Below the pieces are notes generated by a model. That model did no database searches. It had not been told where the DNA came from and saw only the letters and a list, made by a program, of their open reading frames with translations. This document shows positions 34,483 through 47,330 of a DNA stretch of 64,000 nt, piece after piece. The DNA lies in the NCBI GenBank assembly GCA_024803745.1, contig JANJXV010000013.1, positions 33,336,001-33,400,000 of the forward strand. Reading direction: 5' to 3'. The number at the start of each line of letters is the position of its first letter. The first letter of the stretch is position 1. Both the position numbers and the translations under genes were made by a program. This stretch comes from Megascapheus bottae (Eukaryota; Chordata; Mammalia; Rodentia; Geomyidae).

Positions 34483-35751
34483 GAAGAAATAAGGAATGGG
34501 AGATATATGAGGGGATTACCTAGGTGTATTCATTACTCTACTTGAACAGATTGGGTAATGCAAATATGACTTTTCAATGTGGAGAAGAAAGCCAGAGCTA
34601 CTCTAACTCAAGACTGATAGGGAATCAAATTGATTACCCATGGTAGTCCTTTGCAACACCAAAGCAGACAAGCCTATATTCACTTTTCCCCAGAGAAATT
34701 ACACCAAATGGAGGTGCTGTCACCTAAAACTTTTCCTTTAGGTGGTAGAACTAGAAGAGTAAGTGATGGGAAATTGTGGGAAGATTTCAGCCCTTGTTCA
34801 GCTACTTCCTGGGATTTATCTGGCACCGGATGAGTTCTGACACATACAACAGTGTTAGCAATATTCTCCTGAATACAAAATATATGCATGTATGCTTTGG
34901 AGATTTCAGATTCTAACACAGAAAACCACTCAGGGGAATAACATAAAAAGGAACAAAAAGGGATTCAGGGACTCCGGTGATTTCTTCAGTCTACTAGCAG
35001 GCCACACTAACACAAACCAAAAAAAGGGTCTCCAGTTCACTGACTTCAGTGTTACAGGTTCCCCAGCTATCTGGGAAACCAGAGAGAAAAGAGTGTTACC
35101 TGTATTCCCTTGGCACCCCTACTCTCAGAAAAAAAGGTGAATTGATCATAATCATCCTATTCTCCATGGTGATGTTTGGAAATCCGGCATTCAGAGTTGA
35201 AAATACAAGTGAGGGCTGTTAACTCAACATTCAGTAAATATGTTGTTCTAAATACTAAGGCTATAACGCCAAAAGCGTATGTAACACTAACTTCAAGCCA
35301 CATGAATCCTAGTATTGTCTCTAGCATATCAGATGGAAATCACTGATATAGAGAAAATGAGGCAGAAATGAACAAAATTGATGTATCAGTTTGCATACAT
35401 TTTCTGAGAAAGTATTGGAGTTTGTACTGACAGTGGGAGAGAACTACAATAAAACCAATGGACACTAATTTCTCATGTTTCTAGAAGCTGGAGAATCCTA
35501 CATCAAGGCACAAGTACAAGTACAAGTATTAGCTCTGATGTGTTCTGGTTTCCTGAGTCATTGACTATTCTTTCTCTCTGCTACTTCATATGATAGAATG
35601 AGTGAGTTTTGCATTTGGACTGTCTAGTCACTTCCTGAATGCTCCACCTCTAAATAATATCACACTGGAGAATTTTGAGAAAAGAATTTGTGCAGACCCA
35701 GCACAAATATTCAGTCACCATCGCTTCAAGTTTCTAACAGTGGTTTGCAAT
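34483..35751. other. Unassigned sequence
   Basis: No gene or repeat I recognise over about 1.3 kb, apart from a short CAAGTA triplication at 35511-35527. Confidence 0.4.
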
Positions 35752-35826
35752 TACTTTTTTTTCAGTTGCAGGGCTTGAACTCAGAGCCTGGGTGCAATTC
35801 CTGAGCTCTTCTGCTCAAGGCTACCA

Positions 35827-35828
<2 letters not shown>
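35752..35828 (-). mobile_element. SINE fragment cut by a microsatellite
   Basis: GGGCTTGAACTCAGAGCCTG and CTGCTCAAGGCTACCACTAC are the reversed ID-like half. The expected remainder is absent beyond the (AC)n tract. Confidence 0.8.

Positions 35829-35876
<48 letters not shown>
35829..35876 (+). repeat. (AC)24 microsatellite
   Basis: Pure AC run inside a truncated SINE. Confidence 0.98.
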
Positions 35877-35877
<1 letters not shown>

Positions 35878-36543
35878 AATCAAATGCATTTTTTTCTAAT
35901 TCTAACATTTGAGACATTAGTCTCCACCTTGGTATTAGTCTTCATTGAATTTTTTTATTGTTTCAGAAACAGTCATAATTCCCTGATTATTCATATATCT
36001 AGTAATTCTGGATTGCAACCTGGACAAAAAGGATGAGATATGATAGAGATTCCCAAAATATCCCTGTGTAGAATATTGATTTTTTTGTAAGCAAGCACTC
36101 TGCCTTGGCTGTGTGAATGCTCTCTATATTTTGTCTGTACTGTGGCTCAGGTCTCAGTGTAAGTTTTAGAGAGATAACTGGACTGCTTAGATGTAGCTGA
36201 ATGCTTTCAAGTTTCATGGTTCTATTTATAGAATTTTATAGACTTTATTCATAGAATTTTGACATACTTCCCTCTGGCTCTGTTTTTGTTGCTTCGGCTG
36301 TTATTGTTGCTGTCTGCCTAGAATTTCTCAGAATGATTGTGGTTGGCCTCTGATCTGTAAAGTGAGGATAAGTGGGGGTCTCCCTTCAGATTAAAACCTT
36401 CAGTGTAAAACCTAGACACATAGGGATGGGACATCTATCTTCATACATAAACACCCTTAATATTGATGTTGTCCACCTCCATCATTCTCTTTCCTCAGAC
36501 CCACTCGTCCTTCTCTCCATATGGGCACATCTATGTATCTATG

Positions 36544-36545
<2 letters not shown>
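35877..36545. other. Unassigned sequence
   Basis: No gene or repeat recognised. Confidence 0.4.

Positions 36546-36621
<76 letters not shown>
36546..36621 (+). repeat. Compound (CT)n(AT)n microsatellite
   Basis: About 20 CT units followed by about 17 AT units without interruption. Confidence 0.98.
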
Positions 36622-36626
<5 letters not shown>

Positions 36627-36775
36627 ATTTCTAGATCCTGAAAATGAGGGGAAAGTAAGTAGTGTTGTGAGTTTCACTTACCTCACTCCATATGATGATA
36701 CTTTAGCTTCATTATTTTTTCTGAAAATGACACAATTTTATTTTTCTTAATGTATCATCTTACATGATACATGTA

Positions 36776-36878
36776 TATCCACATATTACATGTATGTATA
36801 TACACACATATATATGCATATGTGTGTATATGTGTATATATATACATATATGTGTGTGTGTGAGAGAGAGAGAGAGTT
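36776..36878 (+). repeat. TA/TG-rich repeat with a short hairpin
   Basis: Alternating purine-pyrimidine DNA ending in (TG)n(AG)n. 36799-36811 and 36818-36830 are perfect 13-bp inverted repeats with a 6-nt gap. Confidence 0.9.
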
Positions 36879-37984
36879 TGTTTTTCACACAGGGACTAGG
36901 GATACACTGTCTGTTAATATGTGAGTAGGGCAAAATTGGTAAAAAATAGTATTAGTTATTCCCAACTAGTATCATTATTCCTGACGTTATGCTTGCCAGT
37001 GTACTATATAAAAATTATCTAAATACACAGTCACTGGGTTAGTCTAAAGAGTGATAGGTACAGAAGTCACTAAATCAAAAATAAACATGAAAGGAATGCT
37101 AGAATAAAATCTGTCTTCCCCAAAGGTTCATTTAATGTTTTGTTGTTATTCAAATGGTCTTCTCAGATTCTTCAAAACAATGGGGCTCATTTTCTATTCC
37201 CCACACATCACTTCAAGAACTACTGGGCTCTGGCTTCAAGGATAGCACTCTATTTCATGACTGAACTAAAGTAATCTTCAGTGAATTGCTACAAGAACAG
37301 TGCATCATCCTAGCAATTTTATCTTTTGACAAAGGAGTAAGCAGGGCATAGCATTTCACGGCTCCTTTAAGTTGCAGCTGAGAAAAAGGCAACTTTAAGA
37401 TCAAACAGCCTGTTTCCCTGTAGATCAACCATTCCCCTCTTTAATATAAGAATGCTATTAAGAATTTAGATTCTGATTTCAGGCAAGCAATGTGTTAGAT
37501 CTCCATCCTTCCCTTGTTAATTGAGCAACCTTCCATGAACTACCTAGCAACTACATGGCAGAGATGGATGCTGTCTGTCAAACATTGCTCTTTTCCTTCC
37601 AAAGGCTAACGTTTCTGTAAGTAGCTACAGAGCCAGCAACTGCGTTTTTCAGACTTGATTAAATCTTTTTTAAAAAAGCAATATGAAAATTTTAGCCAGG
37701 AAAAAGTAGATAGAATTGATGGATGCTCTGGCCAACAAAAAAAATCACCCACAGAATTCTTCATGCTGTCTTCCTCATCTTCTAGCTGGATGGTGATGAC
37801 TGTATACATGTGTTGAACATGATGGAAACTCTCTTAGCCTAAATCTCGAAATAACTGTGTGGTTCTCACTCCTATCCCATCTATCACCAAAACCTCTCTC
37901 TGAGTTTTGATGAGAGAGACTTTCATTAGAATAGTTCGCTGAGATTTCCTAGTTTATCTGTTACAGAACTTAGTATTCATACAT
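36879..37984. other. Unassigned sequence
   Basis: About 1.1 kb with no recognisable repeat or gene. Confidence 0.4.
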
Positions 37985-38132
37985 ACTTCCTGCCTCTGCT
38001 CCTCCATTTGTAAACTGGAAGGATAATGGTAGCTATTCAATCGTGATGATTTAATAAGATAAGAGAGGTAACTCACTTAGCACAATGCTCAGAATCAAAT
38101 CAGTGCTGACAAAACATTAGCTACTGTTTGAC
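37985..38132 (+). mobile_element. MIR SINE
   Basis: Very clear MIR 3' half: CTCCATTTGTAAACTGGAAG, GATAATGGTAGCTATTCAAT, ATTTAATAAGATAAGAGAGG, CACTTAGCACAATGCTCAGA, ACATTAGCTACTGTTT. Confidence 0.87.
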
Positions 38133-38299
38133 AAGATGGACCTTATTTTTCTTCTCCTTGGCTGCACCTGAAATTGATGTATAAACACCTTGATAGCTAA
38201 CTCTCTCTGAAATATGCTGTTCTTACACAGATTCTGAATCTTACAACTATTGATGTTCACATCTTATTGTTCACAATCTTACAGGTAAATTGATGTTCA

Positions 38300-38465
38300 C
38301 ACTACAAATTTCAATAGCAGGAAAGTAAAACTGTTTCTGCTTGGGGGAGGTGACGGTGGAGAGAGGAAAGACCAAAGAGGAAAGACCAAAGAGAAGGTAA
38401 ATAAGGGTGGGTACATTTGGAATACATTATACCCATGTATGAAAATAAACAATATTACTTGCTGA
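38300..38465 (+). mobile_element. Possible L1 3' end
   Basis: A G-rich run, a tandem AGGAAAGACCAAAG duplication, then TATACCCATGTATGAAAATA resemble an L1 3' UTR. Boundaries and subfamily are uncertain. Confidence 0.4.
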
Positions 38466-40779
38466 AACTGTTTTAAGATCAAATCCACTACAGTGGATCT
38501 GATTGACGTACATTGTATGCAGGTATGGAATTGTCCCAATAAACTCTCTTGTCCACCAAATATATGCTAGTGAGAGATGCAGGAAAGGTGCTATTGTTGC
38601 TACTGTTGGGTTTTTTAAGCCTCAAATGAATGATTCCTATTCTTCTTTTCCACTATAATCACTCTCTGGTAACAATGTATGTCTTTTAAAAGCCTAATTT
38701 TACATTTTCATTTCAACAATGTTTATTTTTAATGGCAAATGCTGAAAAAAAAGGAGAAGAAGAAAATGGCAAAGAATGATAAGATGTAACACTCACCATG
38801 AACAGCCTTCTAAGAGCTTACCAAAATGTCACTCCTTTTCTAGTCCAGTGGAATACTCCTGCATCTGGCTTCACAGTCTTCCCACAGGAACAGACAACTT
38901 CTATTTGCAAGCTGAGAGCTTCCTACTCTTTCAAGCATGGTGCAAAATGGGTACAGTCCATTAGTCAAATAGAAAAGCCAATACTTGAATACTCTCTCAT
39001 TCTAACCTTCCTTAAAGGCTTATTTGGAGCTCTTACTATACTGGCAATTGTTAGCAAATGTTAAAACAAAATCATCACTGATTGGGATATGCTTAATTCT
39101 TGATCTACTTAGTTTAGGAAAATATCCACCAAACTGGCCTCATCACTCCCTTCTTGGTCCCAGGAATTCTACTGGGACCATAATTCAAACATTCAATTTT
39201 GTTGTGAGCAGAAAAGGAACTGACACAAATAATACTTCCCATTTTTTCTACCTGTTTCCTTACATCAGTTACTGAGGGTCTCTCTGCCACTGCTGCCAAG
39301 CATATGTCATTTTACAGCAATGTGAACCAAAACCATCTCTTGGTAAGAAGAACTTTCAACTTGTGAATGGAGGAAGTGATAAGATATACCAGTGTGCTAC
39401 AAGCAATTGTCAAGACCAGAATACAACCTTCAGCAAGTCCTTTGAGTTATTTAAAAGACAATGCCACACAAGAGATTGCTATCTGAGATACTGTTCTTTA
39501 TGACTTATTCAATGCCAATGTATTCTTTAGTGGAGAGCTTGTTGAACAGCAGGAAAGGGAAATGAGCAAAATTTTCCATTCTTGCCGGCTCTGGCTAACT
39601 GTGGTATTGAATCTCTACTGCCTGCAGGGTATGGTTTTCTAGTTCTGAAGTGATGAGAAGTAGACTCCAGATTATCATCATAAATCCTCTACTATCTTTG
39701 GTTCAAGTGCCTATATAGGCAGAATTCATTTGTTGCTCTAAAGTGAGCATGTAGATGTCACAATTTTGATGTTGATTATTTTCCAACTTGACCTCCATCT
39801 TAAATATCTCCACAGATGACCCAAAAGATAACACTGCTTCTGAACGTTCTCTCCACTGCTATCCAACATGTGTTCATATATATCCCAAGCTTTTCACTGA
39901 GAGTCCTGCAAAAAGCTCTCAAACACAGCAATAAGCTTCATCCTCATCCTCACCGTCACTATAGTGAAAATGAAAGCTATCCTATTAAGGATCTTCTGCT
40001 TATCAGAAACAGATAACTTCACATACATTGTCTTTGCTAAAAGTATTCATGGCATATCTTCAACATAAGCCTTATATGCCTATTTTAAAGATATATAGTC
40101 TCTCCTTTTTTTCTGGTCCATGTTTATTCCTATGGCACATGTAACACACTGCAGTCCTTTGGAATGAACATAATTTCCCATTATATGCCTGAAGAGGATA
40201 TGAGACTTAGAACTTCTCAAGCATGGAGTAAAGAAATGCATTACTGCATTACTATGCATTGCTGTACAATGACAGGTGGACTGTTCTATTGTAAAAGAAA
40301 GTCTGCCCTCTTTCTCAGTCCTTTCTGGGTTTTCTACATAAAAGATGCTTTGGATAAATAAAATAAGGGATGAAAATGAATAGAAATTCACAATGCCATT
40401 TTTTTGCTACCTATCTTATTTTATTTGGAGTTTAATTAAGGGAAGAACTTGGCACTTATCTTTGAAAGAGGGTATGGGACTCTTGAATGAATTTTGATAC
40501 TGGGTTCTGTAGCTGAATGAACAACAGCTTTGAGAATTTGTTCATTCTCATTGAATGTAACCTAAGGAAGCACAATTCACAGAGTTTACATCTAGCTTAC
40601 AACTTTCCTCTTCAACATATGACACAATGTAAAGATCTCTGCACATTAAGTTAAAAAAAAGACTCTAAGATATTTGACCAAAAATATATTTATCTGCTGA
40701 TATATTCTTTTTCTTGCAATACAGTCTGATACTGATAGAATAGTCTCTAGATTTTGCACTTAATCTCAGCTAGACATTT
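38466..40779. other. Unassigned, apparently unique sequence
   Basis: About 2.3 kb with no young SINE or L1. Overlapping short open frames are present (for example 38776-39064 in two frames, 40080-40391 reverse) but none shows a motif, splice context or codon pattern that supports a gene. Confidence 0.45.
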
Positions 40780-40862
40780 CTTAGGATTAAATACAAAGGT
40801 AAGAGGGAAATCACTTGGCATAATTCCTGGTACAGGTAACTGCTCAACAAATGTCAAATGAG
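40780..40862 (+). mobile_element. MIR-like 3' fragment
   Basis: CACTTGGCATAATTCCTGGT then GTAACTGCTCAACAAATGTC match the MIR 3' end. Confidence 0.55.
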
Positions 40863-41144
40863 ATTCCAAAGCTCTCCCTAAAAGAACTTTGTACTCTCTA
40901 GTACAGGAAGAGATTTTGTTTCTCTGTCCATGTCCTTGCCTAATTGACCAAGATTCCATCAGCAGAACTCTTAGGTCCATCTTATTCAAGAGAATGAAAA
41001 CCCCAGAAATAGTCCATCAACAGTAATAGTACATACAGTTTTCAAGTAAGGATGAGCCAGGTTATTTGGGAATAGCATTTGAGTATGTTTTACAGAGCTA
41101 CAAGAAGCAGGTATTTACGTAGGACTTAAAAAAAACAGGCAAGC

Positions 41145-41372
41145 CATTAGCTAATCTCATATTGTTACTGTATCTGACTTTGTTACCTAGTATATTGTAT
41201 ATATGTTTATTTGATTATTTGAAATAGGAAAGGGAAGAGGGGATTGGAAGGGGTAGGAGGAGGAAAATGGGGACAAAAACATGAGAAGGGGTATCAATGT
41301 ATGAGAAGTAATGCACCTTCTATCTGGCGACTGTAACTGTAACCCCTCTATACATTACAATAATTTTTTTTA
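41145..41372 (+). mobile_element. L1 3' end, 5'-truncated
   Basis: 3' UTR only: TCATATTGTTACTGTATCTG, TTGAAATAGGAAAGGGAAG, G-rich run, GGGACAAAAACATGAGAAGG, TAACCCCTCTATACATTAC. An ID-type SINE begins 13 bp after its A-rich end. Confidence 0.88.
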
Positions 41373-41384
41373 ATTTTTAAAAGA

Positions 41385-41579
41385 GGCCAGGAATTTGGCC
41401 TAGTGGTAGAGTGCTTGCCTAGTATGTATGAAGACTGGGGTTTGATTCCTCAGTACCACACACACACACAAAAAAAAGCTGGAAGTGGTGCTCAAAGGGT
41501 AGAGCTCTTGCCTCGAGAAAATGTCCAAGGACAGTGCTCAAGCCCTGAGTTCAAACCCCACAAGTGGCAAAAAAAAAAA
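41385..41579 (+). mobile_element. ID-type SINE
   Basis: Bipartite copy with GGCCAGGAATTTGGCCTAG, GGTTTGATTCCTCAGTACC, a short internal (CA)n, and GTGGCAAAAAAAAAAATG at the tail. It sits in the A-rich end of the preceding L1, a common SINE target. Confidence 0.94.
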
Positions 41580-42335
41580 TGTAAAGTGTAACATTGTTTC
41601 TACTCTGAGATCTTGTGATTCCTTGATTCTTTATGCACAAAATGGGATAATGCCATAACTATTGATGGTATATTTTGATATCCTAATACCCTATACTGGA
41701 AGATCCTTCAATCATTTTCAAAGCTGAAGCTTCCTAAAATTATAACAGATTTGTCTTATCTTTTCTATCCTAAGAACTTCACAGACTCTGACTCCAATGA
41801 TTTAACCTTCCAAAAGCTTTCAATTGTCCAGATGCTAAGACATATCTTCAGACAGAGAAGAAGGAACTGATGTTGATGTTAAACAGAAACATGGAATCCT
41901 TCCCAGACCAGATGATGGAAAATGTTCCATCACTGACTCGCAAAATCTGTAGCTGAAACAACTTCTAAATCTCATGATCCTTGTGTGCAGTAGCTGCTTA
42001 GTAGGCACTTATGAGGAGTTCTGGTCTAACATTTACTTAAGACCCATCAGGCTTTACTGAAACTTAACTTTGTGAGATGGATTATAATAATGCAATCAAT
42101 TTCTGTAATACAATTTAATTACAAAGTATAATGTTTTAATTTGTAATTTAAAAAATACAAATTATTTTTATATCTGTGTTTGAATCCTTTTCCAATGTGA
42201 CATCACTATTCTTCCCAGCAAGGAGTTGAATCATTTATTTTTGTGTGCATTGAATGAACCTGTCCTTGCCTATGAGATTTGCTTTGATCAAGGTGTCATT
42301 AAAAACTGTGAAAGGTAGAGGAGAGAGAAGTGGTT
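41580..42335. other. Unassigned AT-rich sequence
   Basis: No gene or repeat recognised. Confidence 0.4.
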
Positions 42336-42652
42336 ATTTATTGTTAAATATCTTCTTTTGCTGCCCCAAAGATCTGTGAAGAAGCCCAAGCTAGTCTCCT
42401 AAATGATAAGAGATCATATGAAGCAGAAACAAATGACTGCCATTGAGTCTCACTAACCCAAGCAGTCTGACAACTGTCAGACACATGAAGACTACACTAA
42501 TGCTAACTACTACATTAGCTGTCCCACTTGCTGCCTGCCCACTGCTGGACTAGTTAGTATATGGACTCATGAATGATAATATAATGGTTCTACTTTCATC
42601 CATTACATATTGGAGTGGTTTGTTACATAGCTACAAATAACTGATAAAACAT
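42336..42652 (+). mobile_element. MLT1-type LTR (ancient MaLR/ERVL relic)
   Basis: GATAAGAGATCATATGAAGC, CATTGAGTCTCACTAACCCA and the terminal block TGGAGTGGTTTGTTACATAG, CAAATAACTGATAAAAC match the MLT1 3' half. Non-coding and heavily mutated. Confidence 0.7.
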
Positions 42653-43293
42653 TCTTTGGCAATCCCCTGCCAATCACTTCCTGTAAGTTTGCATGTTTTA
42701 TTTTTTAATTATAATATGCCAGATGAAACATAATTAAATTTGTTATTACATTTATATATGTTTGCCTACCTCCTTATATAAAGAGCTTAAGGTAGTTCAT
42801 GACTAGACTTCATAAAATATAGTAATTATAAGATATAAGCAAATAATTGGAATAAGGTGAAAATAAAGAGGAAATTTAAGACAAAATTAGGTTCTTAAAA
42901 AAGTAATTGACTGCCAAGTAAAAAGTAAGCTATATTTTTCAACATCTGGCAAAAGTAAACATATGAGTTCTCTAGGAGAAACAGTATTTCTTTGTACTAG
43001 ATACCGAAAGACATTCTTAATATAAATTCTTATACGAAGCAAAAAGTGACACATGAAACAGCATTTTCCAAGTCAATCTCTCAGTTGCATGGTCTAACCT
43101 TCTAAAAAGCGAAGAATGTCACATGAAATCAAAATTTCATGAAGGAAATTCCTCTGTATGTTAGACTTGTTTCAAATTTTTCAAGCCTCTCAAAATATGT
43201 GCTCATGTATAGAGTATGGAGAGCAATTGTACTACTTTGAATTAGATTGTTGATCAGTTGACACAAGCCAAACAAATCCAGAAAATCCTAAAT
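42653..43293. other. Unassigned AT-rich sequence
   Basis: No gene or repeat recognised. Confidence 0.4.
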
Positions 43294-43301
43294 TAAGGGT
43301 T

Positions 43302-43517
43302 TCTTTTGTTCGTTTCTTTGTTTGCCAGTCCTGGGTCTTGGACTCAAGGCCTGAGCACTGTCCTTGGGCTTCCTCAAAGCTAGAGCTCTACCATTTGAGC
43401 CACAGCACTTCTGGGTTTTTTTTTTCTCTATGTATGTGGTACCAAGGAATCAAACCCGGTTCTTCATGCATGCTAGGCAAGCACTAAACCACTAGACCAA
43501 ACTCCCAGCCCCTGAAG
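43302..43517 (-). mobile_element. ID-type SINE with 8-bp target-site duplications
   Basis: Full minus-strand copy from TTTGCCAGTCCTGGG to CCAAACTCCCAGCCCC. TAAGGGTT flanks it at 43294-43301 and 43518-43525. T-rich bases on the left are the complement of its A-tail. Confidence 0.95.
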
Positions 43518-43525
43518 TAAGGGTT

Positions 43526-44327
43526 CTTAAGTATGACTATCTGATAGTAACTATCACAAACACTGCCCAACCATAGCTTTCTGAAAAACCATACACACAC
43601 ACAAAAAAAATACTTCTGCAAGAACATCTGCCCAACAACTGCCTGCTTATCCCAGAACTGATAGCACTCTTGTCCTTTATTTTTTGGCCAAGGATTCTTT
43701 TCTGAAATGATCTATTTTTAATCTTATTATTTTTCTCTTTACAAGCTTGCTTTTTTGCCTTCCCTCTTTGAGTATGATCATCATTTACTCTGGTGCATAC
43801 ATTTCCATTCCAATGTTCCACTGTTCCTAAATAAATCTGATGCGCTGCTTTATAAAGTCTCTTTCTGATTTTTTTGACTGACAGCATAAGCAATGAATAA
43901 TACTTGGCATCAATTATTGAAAGAATATTTGATCACTTAGCAAAGACTTAAGTCTCCTGTTCCAGGAATAGCTCAGCTTCAATATTTCTGTCAATATCAC
44001 ACGTGACTGGATAATTCTTCCTGTTTTCAGATAGCAAAATCAAGATCTGAATTCAAAATATTTAGATTCAAAGCTGATCATTATCTTCAATTACAATATG
44101 GTCAGAGACTTATCTCATTGACATTATGCCTTTGTCCTGTATAATAGGCTACTTCCCAAAACACTGCCTGTGTTAGTAAGTGCTGTATTGTGGGTGACTC
44201 ATAAGAGTTTGAGGCTTTGGTCTACCCATGTTGGCTGATCTTCAAAATTTGAAGTTTTAAAAATAAACAACTTTTTCTATCCCATATTCTCTGAAAGTCC
44301 TCATGCTCTGTTGTCAAAAAAAAAAGC
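43526..44327. other. Unassigned sequence
   Basis: A minus-strand open frame of 118 codons at 43537-43893 has no recognisable motif and is not called. Confidence 0.4.
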
Positions 44328-44328
44328 T

Positions 44329-44386
<58 letters not shown>
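44328..44386 (+). repeat. Compound (GACA)8(CA)n microsatellite
   Basis: About eight GACA units followed by about 14 CA units. Confidence 0.97.
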
Positions 44387-44389
<3 letters not shown>

Positions 44390-45302
44390 CATGCACCATT
44401 CTTATTTTGTATTCTAGGTAAAAGGAAGTGGATTTATTAACCTCTGAACTGTATTTCTGGCCTGAATATTTAATGACTAATAACTAATTATAAAATGAGA
44501 GCCAAGATTGTTCAATCAAATGTTGATGTTCAATGAAATGATGAAGTCTAAGAATTCACCAGCTATAAATCACAAGCAGGACATTTCCAAACTAGCTTTT
44601 AAAAATGGTTCATTTGCTTTTTTAGTGACCATGGAAGCTGGAATCATATATAATCTACATTAGGGCAGAAACTTTGATGTCTGACTTCTCTCACATTTCA
44701 TAATGTAGATAATTAAGACATGGTACTAATTCTATTTTGAAAACAATCATGATTATTCAGCCATCCATGGAAATGTGTCCCGTTGGAAGAAATGTCACAT
44801 GAATCACTGACTATTTCAAATATCAAGTTGAAAATTGCATGAGACAAAGTATCAGCATGTAACTCTAAGAATACTCATCAATGGTAGACTATCAAAGATT
44901 TGCCCCCATACTAGCTATATTGACCCTAACTGGATTTTGGTAAATCACAGGTAGGGGGTTCTATAAATAATGAATTAGTAGCTGGTAATATTGTCCCTCC
45001 TATAATAGGATAAAAATCAAAATAACAAGGGAATAAAATGAACTAAAACACTGATGTTTTATATGTCTTCACTCATTCATCAAATATTTATTGAGTTAGT
45101 GTCCAAGTATTTTTCTCCATTGGCAAATAAAATCATATATAAGACATCTTTATCTTTAAGGAGTAGAACTTGAAGCTACAGAGATAATAGCCATATTGTC
45201 TCTATAAAGCTGTGTGTATTATCTTAATGTCTACCAAAGAAAAACATATAATGCTTGGATGAGTAGAAATCCATTCAAGAGAAAAAAATACTGTGCTATT
45301 CC
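44387..45302. other. Mostly unassigned; old repeat patch
   Basis: 45065-45190 resembles an old L2/MIR-type repeat (TCATCAAATATTTATTGAGT, ATCTTTAAGGAGTAGAACTT). Nothing recognised in the rest. Confidence 0.4.
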
Positions 45303-45722
45303 TAAAGAAATGGAAAGACTTGTTTAAAAAAAAGTATATTAAGTGAAGTAAGCCAGACCTGGGGAGACAGATCACGTGGTTTGTTTTCCTTCATTTGTGA
45401 TACCTAGAATGTGCAAGCCATGTAATGAGTGAGTGTTGTATTTAATGTACTATGATATCTCTCATCTCTTTTGCCATTCCTTGGTTATCTCATATTGTTA
45501 CAATATTTCACCTTGTTATCTGATATGTTTTATATGTGCTTAATTGATTATTTGAAATTGGATAGGGAAGGGGGGAAATCAAGATGAGCGGGGGGAGGGT
45601 GGGAGGGAAATGGGAACCATGTCATGAGAAAGGGTATCAATGTTTGTGAAGTTATGCACCTTCTATCTGGTGAACATAATGTAACCCTTCTATTAATCAC
45701 AATAAAAAAAGGAAAAAAACAA
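45303..45722 (+). mobile_element. L1 ORF2 terminus and 3' UTR
   Basis: Starts with AAATGGAAAGACTTG and ATTAAGTGAAGTAAGCCAGA (end of ORF2), then the 3' UTR with TTGAAATTGGATAGGGAAGG and CCCTTCTATTAATCACAATA. Severely 5'-truncated. Confidence 0.9.
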
Positions 45723-45754
45723 AAACAAAAATATCTATAAGTAAACACACTGGA

Positions 45755-45758
<4 letters not shown>

Positions 45759-45796
<38 letters not shown>

Positions 45797-45820
45797 TGTG
45801 TGTGTGTGTGTGTGTGTATG
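45759..45820 (+). repeat. (TG)n microsatellite with a CGCG interruption
   Basis: About 62 bp of TG, interrupted by GCGCG near 45792-45796. Confidence 0.97.
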
Positions 45821-45884
45821 TGGATGTGATAAATTAAACAGATCATACAAAGTGAGACTAAAGGGGGATATTCTTTTCTTTTTT

Positions 45885-46040
45885 GTGCACTGTCCTTGGG
45901 CTTTTTCAAGGCTAGTGCTATATCACTTGAGCCACGGCACCACTTCTGGCTTTTTCTATGTATGTGGTACCGAGGAATTGAACCTGGGACTTTGTGCATG
46001 CTAGGCAAACATTCCACCTATAGGCCAAACTACTGGACCC
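45885..46040 (-). mobile_element. ID-type SINE, tail end missing
   Basis: Minus-strand copy from GCACTGTCCTTGGGC to GGCCAAACTACTGGACCC. The outer part of the 3' module is lost. Confidence 0.9.
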
Positions 46041-46149
46041 TTCTTTTTTTTTTTCTTTTTGTGTTGTTTATCTGTCACTGAAAGGATAAGACAGACAAAA
46101 ATTTTTGGAACAAAACAAATGTAGAAGCGGCACTTTCTTGGGATGGAAT

Positions 46150-46278
46150 CAAGTGGAAATAAGGGAGAGGGCAAGAAAATGAGTGAATTTTTTAGAAAGA
46201 AATAGACTATTTGACTTATGTAACTGTAAACTCTCTGCACATCACCTTCATAATAATTTTTTTAATCCATGAAAAAAA
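46150..46278 (+). mobile_element. L1 3' end (second subfamily)
   Basis: GACTATTTGACTTATGTAAC, TGTAAACTCTCTGCACATCA and CCTTCATAATAATTTTT match the complement of 4535-4640 and the end at 57400. Confidence 0.65.
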
Positions 46279-47119
46279 ATAATGCTTGGAAAAGTTAAAT
46301 ATCTTTCTTAAGGTCATCATTGTTATTTGGGATTTGAACTTGACTCTAAGGATTTTGCTTGTAACTGTTCCCTTGAATTGTCATGCTCCATATATTTATA
46401 AATGGTGCACAAGTCTGATTTTGTTTCACAGTTTCCAATCCCTTTCCCTCCTTTATTTCCTTACCACATTCATTCAACCAGCCAGCATAAACTACTGGGA
46501 AACATATCCATTGATGAGTATATTCTGTGAGAAGGACTATGCTAGAATGCGTCCTGCTTCCTCTATTTATTTGACTCCAACTTCAAGGAAGTTTTCATTT
46601 CTTCCGTAACAGTAAAATGAAGAAAATCTTTCTCTAAGTTAATATTCATTTTCCCTTGAATCCATGTAGCACAATTCAACAGATGCTCATGAATGAATGC
46701 TAATGCCATTTAACAGATGCTTCTGAGAAAGAGTGCTCCTGTTCTGACTTTCAATAATTAACTAACATTCCTTCTCATGAGAAGCTCTTTAAAATCAGAC
46801 TCATTTTGAATTCAGGGTGACTTCAGGCACCTACCAAGAGGACAAATATGGCAGGATTCTGAGCTTTTGTCTTTCTAGTATGCATTCATAGAAGTCAAAG
46901 CTGACTGAGAGCATGCCCATAGAATTAACATTAGGCTTCTCAGAGATCAGAGAGTTCAAAACCTACCCATGCAGTAGAATAACCTATGAAGTTCATAGAA
47001 ACTTGACATATAGAGTACATCAATTAAATGGACTAAAGGGTCAGGAAATAGTTGTACATGTGTGTGGTAGGGACAAAAAGAATAATTAATTTATCATAAT
47101 TAACATTTATGAATGGTCA
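46279..47119. other. Unassigned sequence
   Basis: A 107-codon frame at 46286-46609 has no recognised motif. No clear repeat. Confidence 0.4.
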
Positions 47120-47330
47120 ATATATTAGTTTATGAGAGCAAAGGTTAGATGACTTATACAAAAGAAATTCATTACTCAACGGGATGGGGGCTTAAAGGCC
47201 AAGATCGAAGTATTGGAAAATGGTTTCTTCTGAGTGTCTTCCCTTGATTGTAAATGCAGATCATCTTGATAAATTCTCATATGGCCTTTCTCCTGTACAT
47301 ACCATGTGTGTCACATGGCATTGGAGTCTA
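47120..47330 (+). mobile_element. Ancient LTR-like repeat, 5' part (family unresolved)
   Basis: CTTATACAAAAGAAATTCAT, GGCTTAAAGGCCAAGATCGA and CTCATATGGCCTTTCTCCTG follow a common old mammalian repeat in order. Its 3' counterpart type is at 18850-19115. Confidence 0.45.

Noticed and set aside
45548..46017. His/Thr-rich and Cys/Val-rich frames
   Set aside because: Translations of a (TG)n microsatellite between an L1 tail and a SINE.
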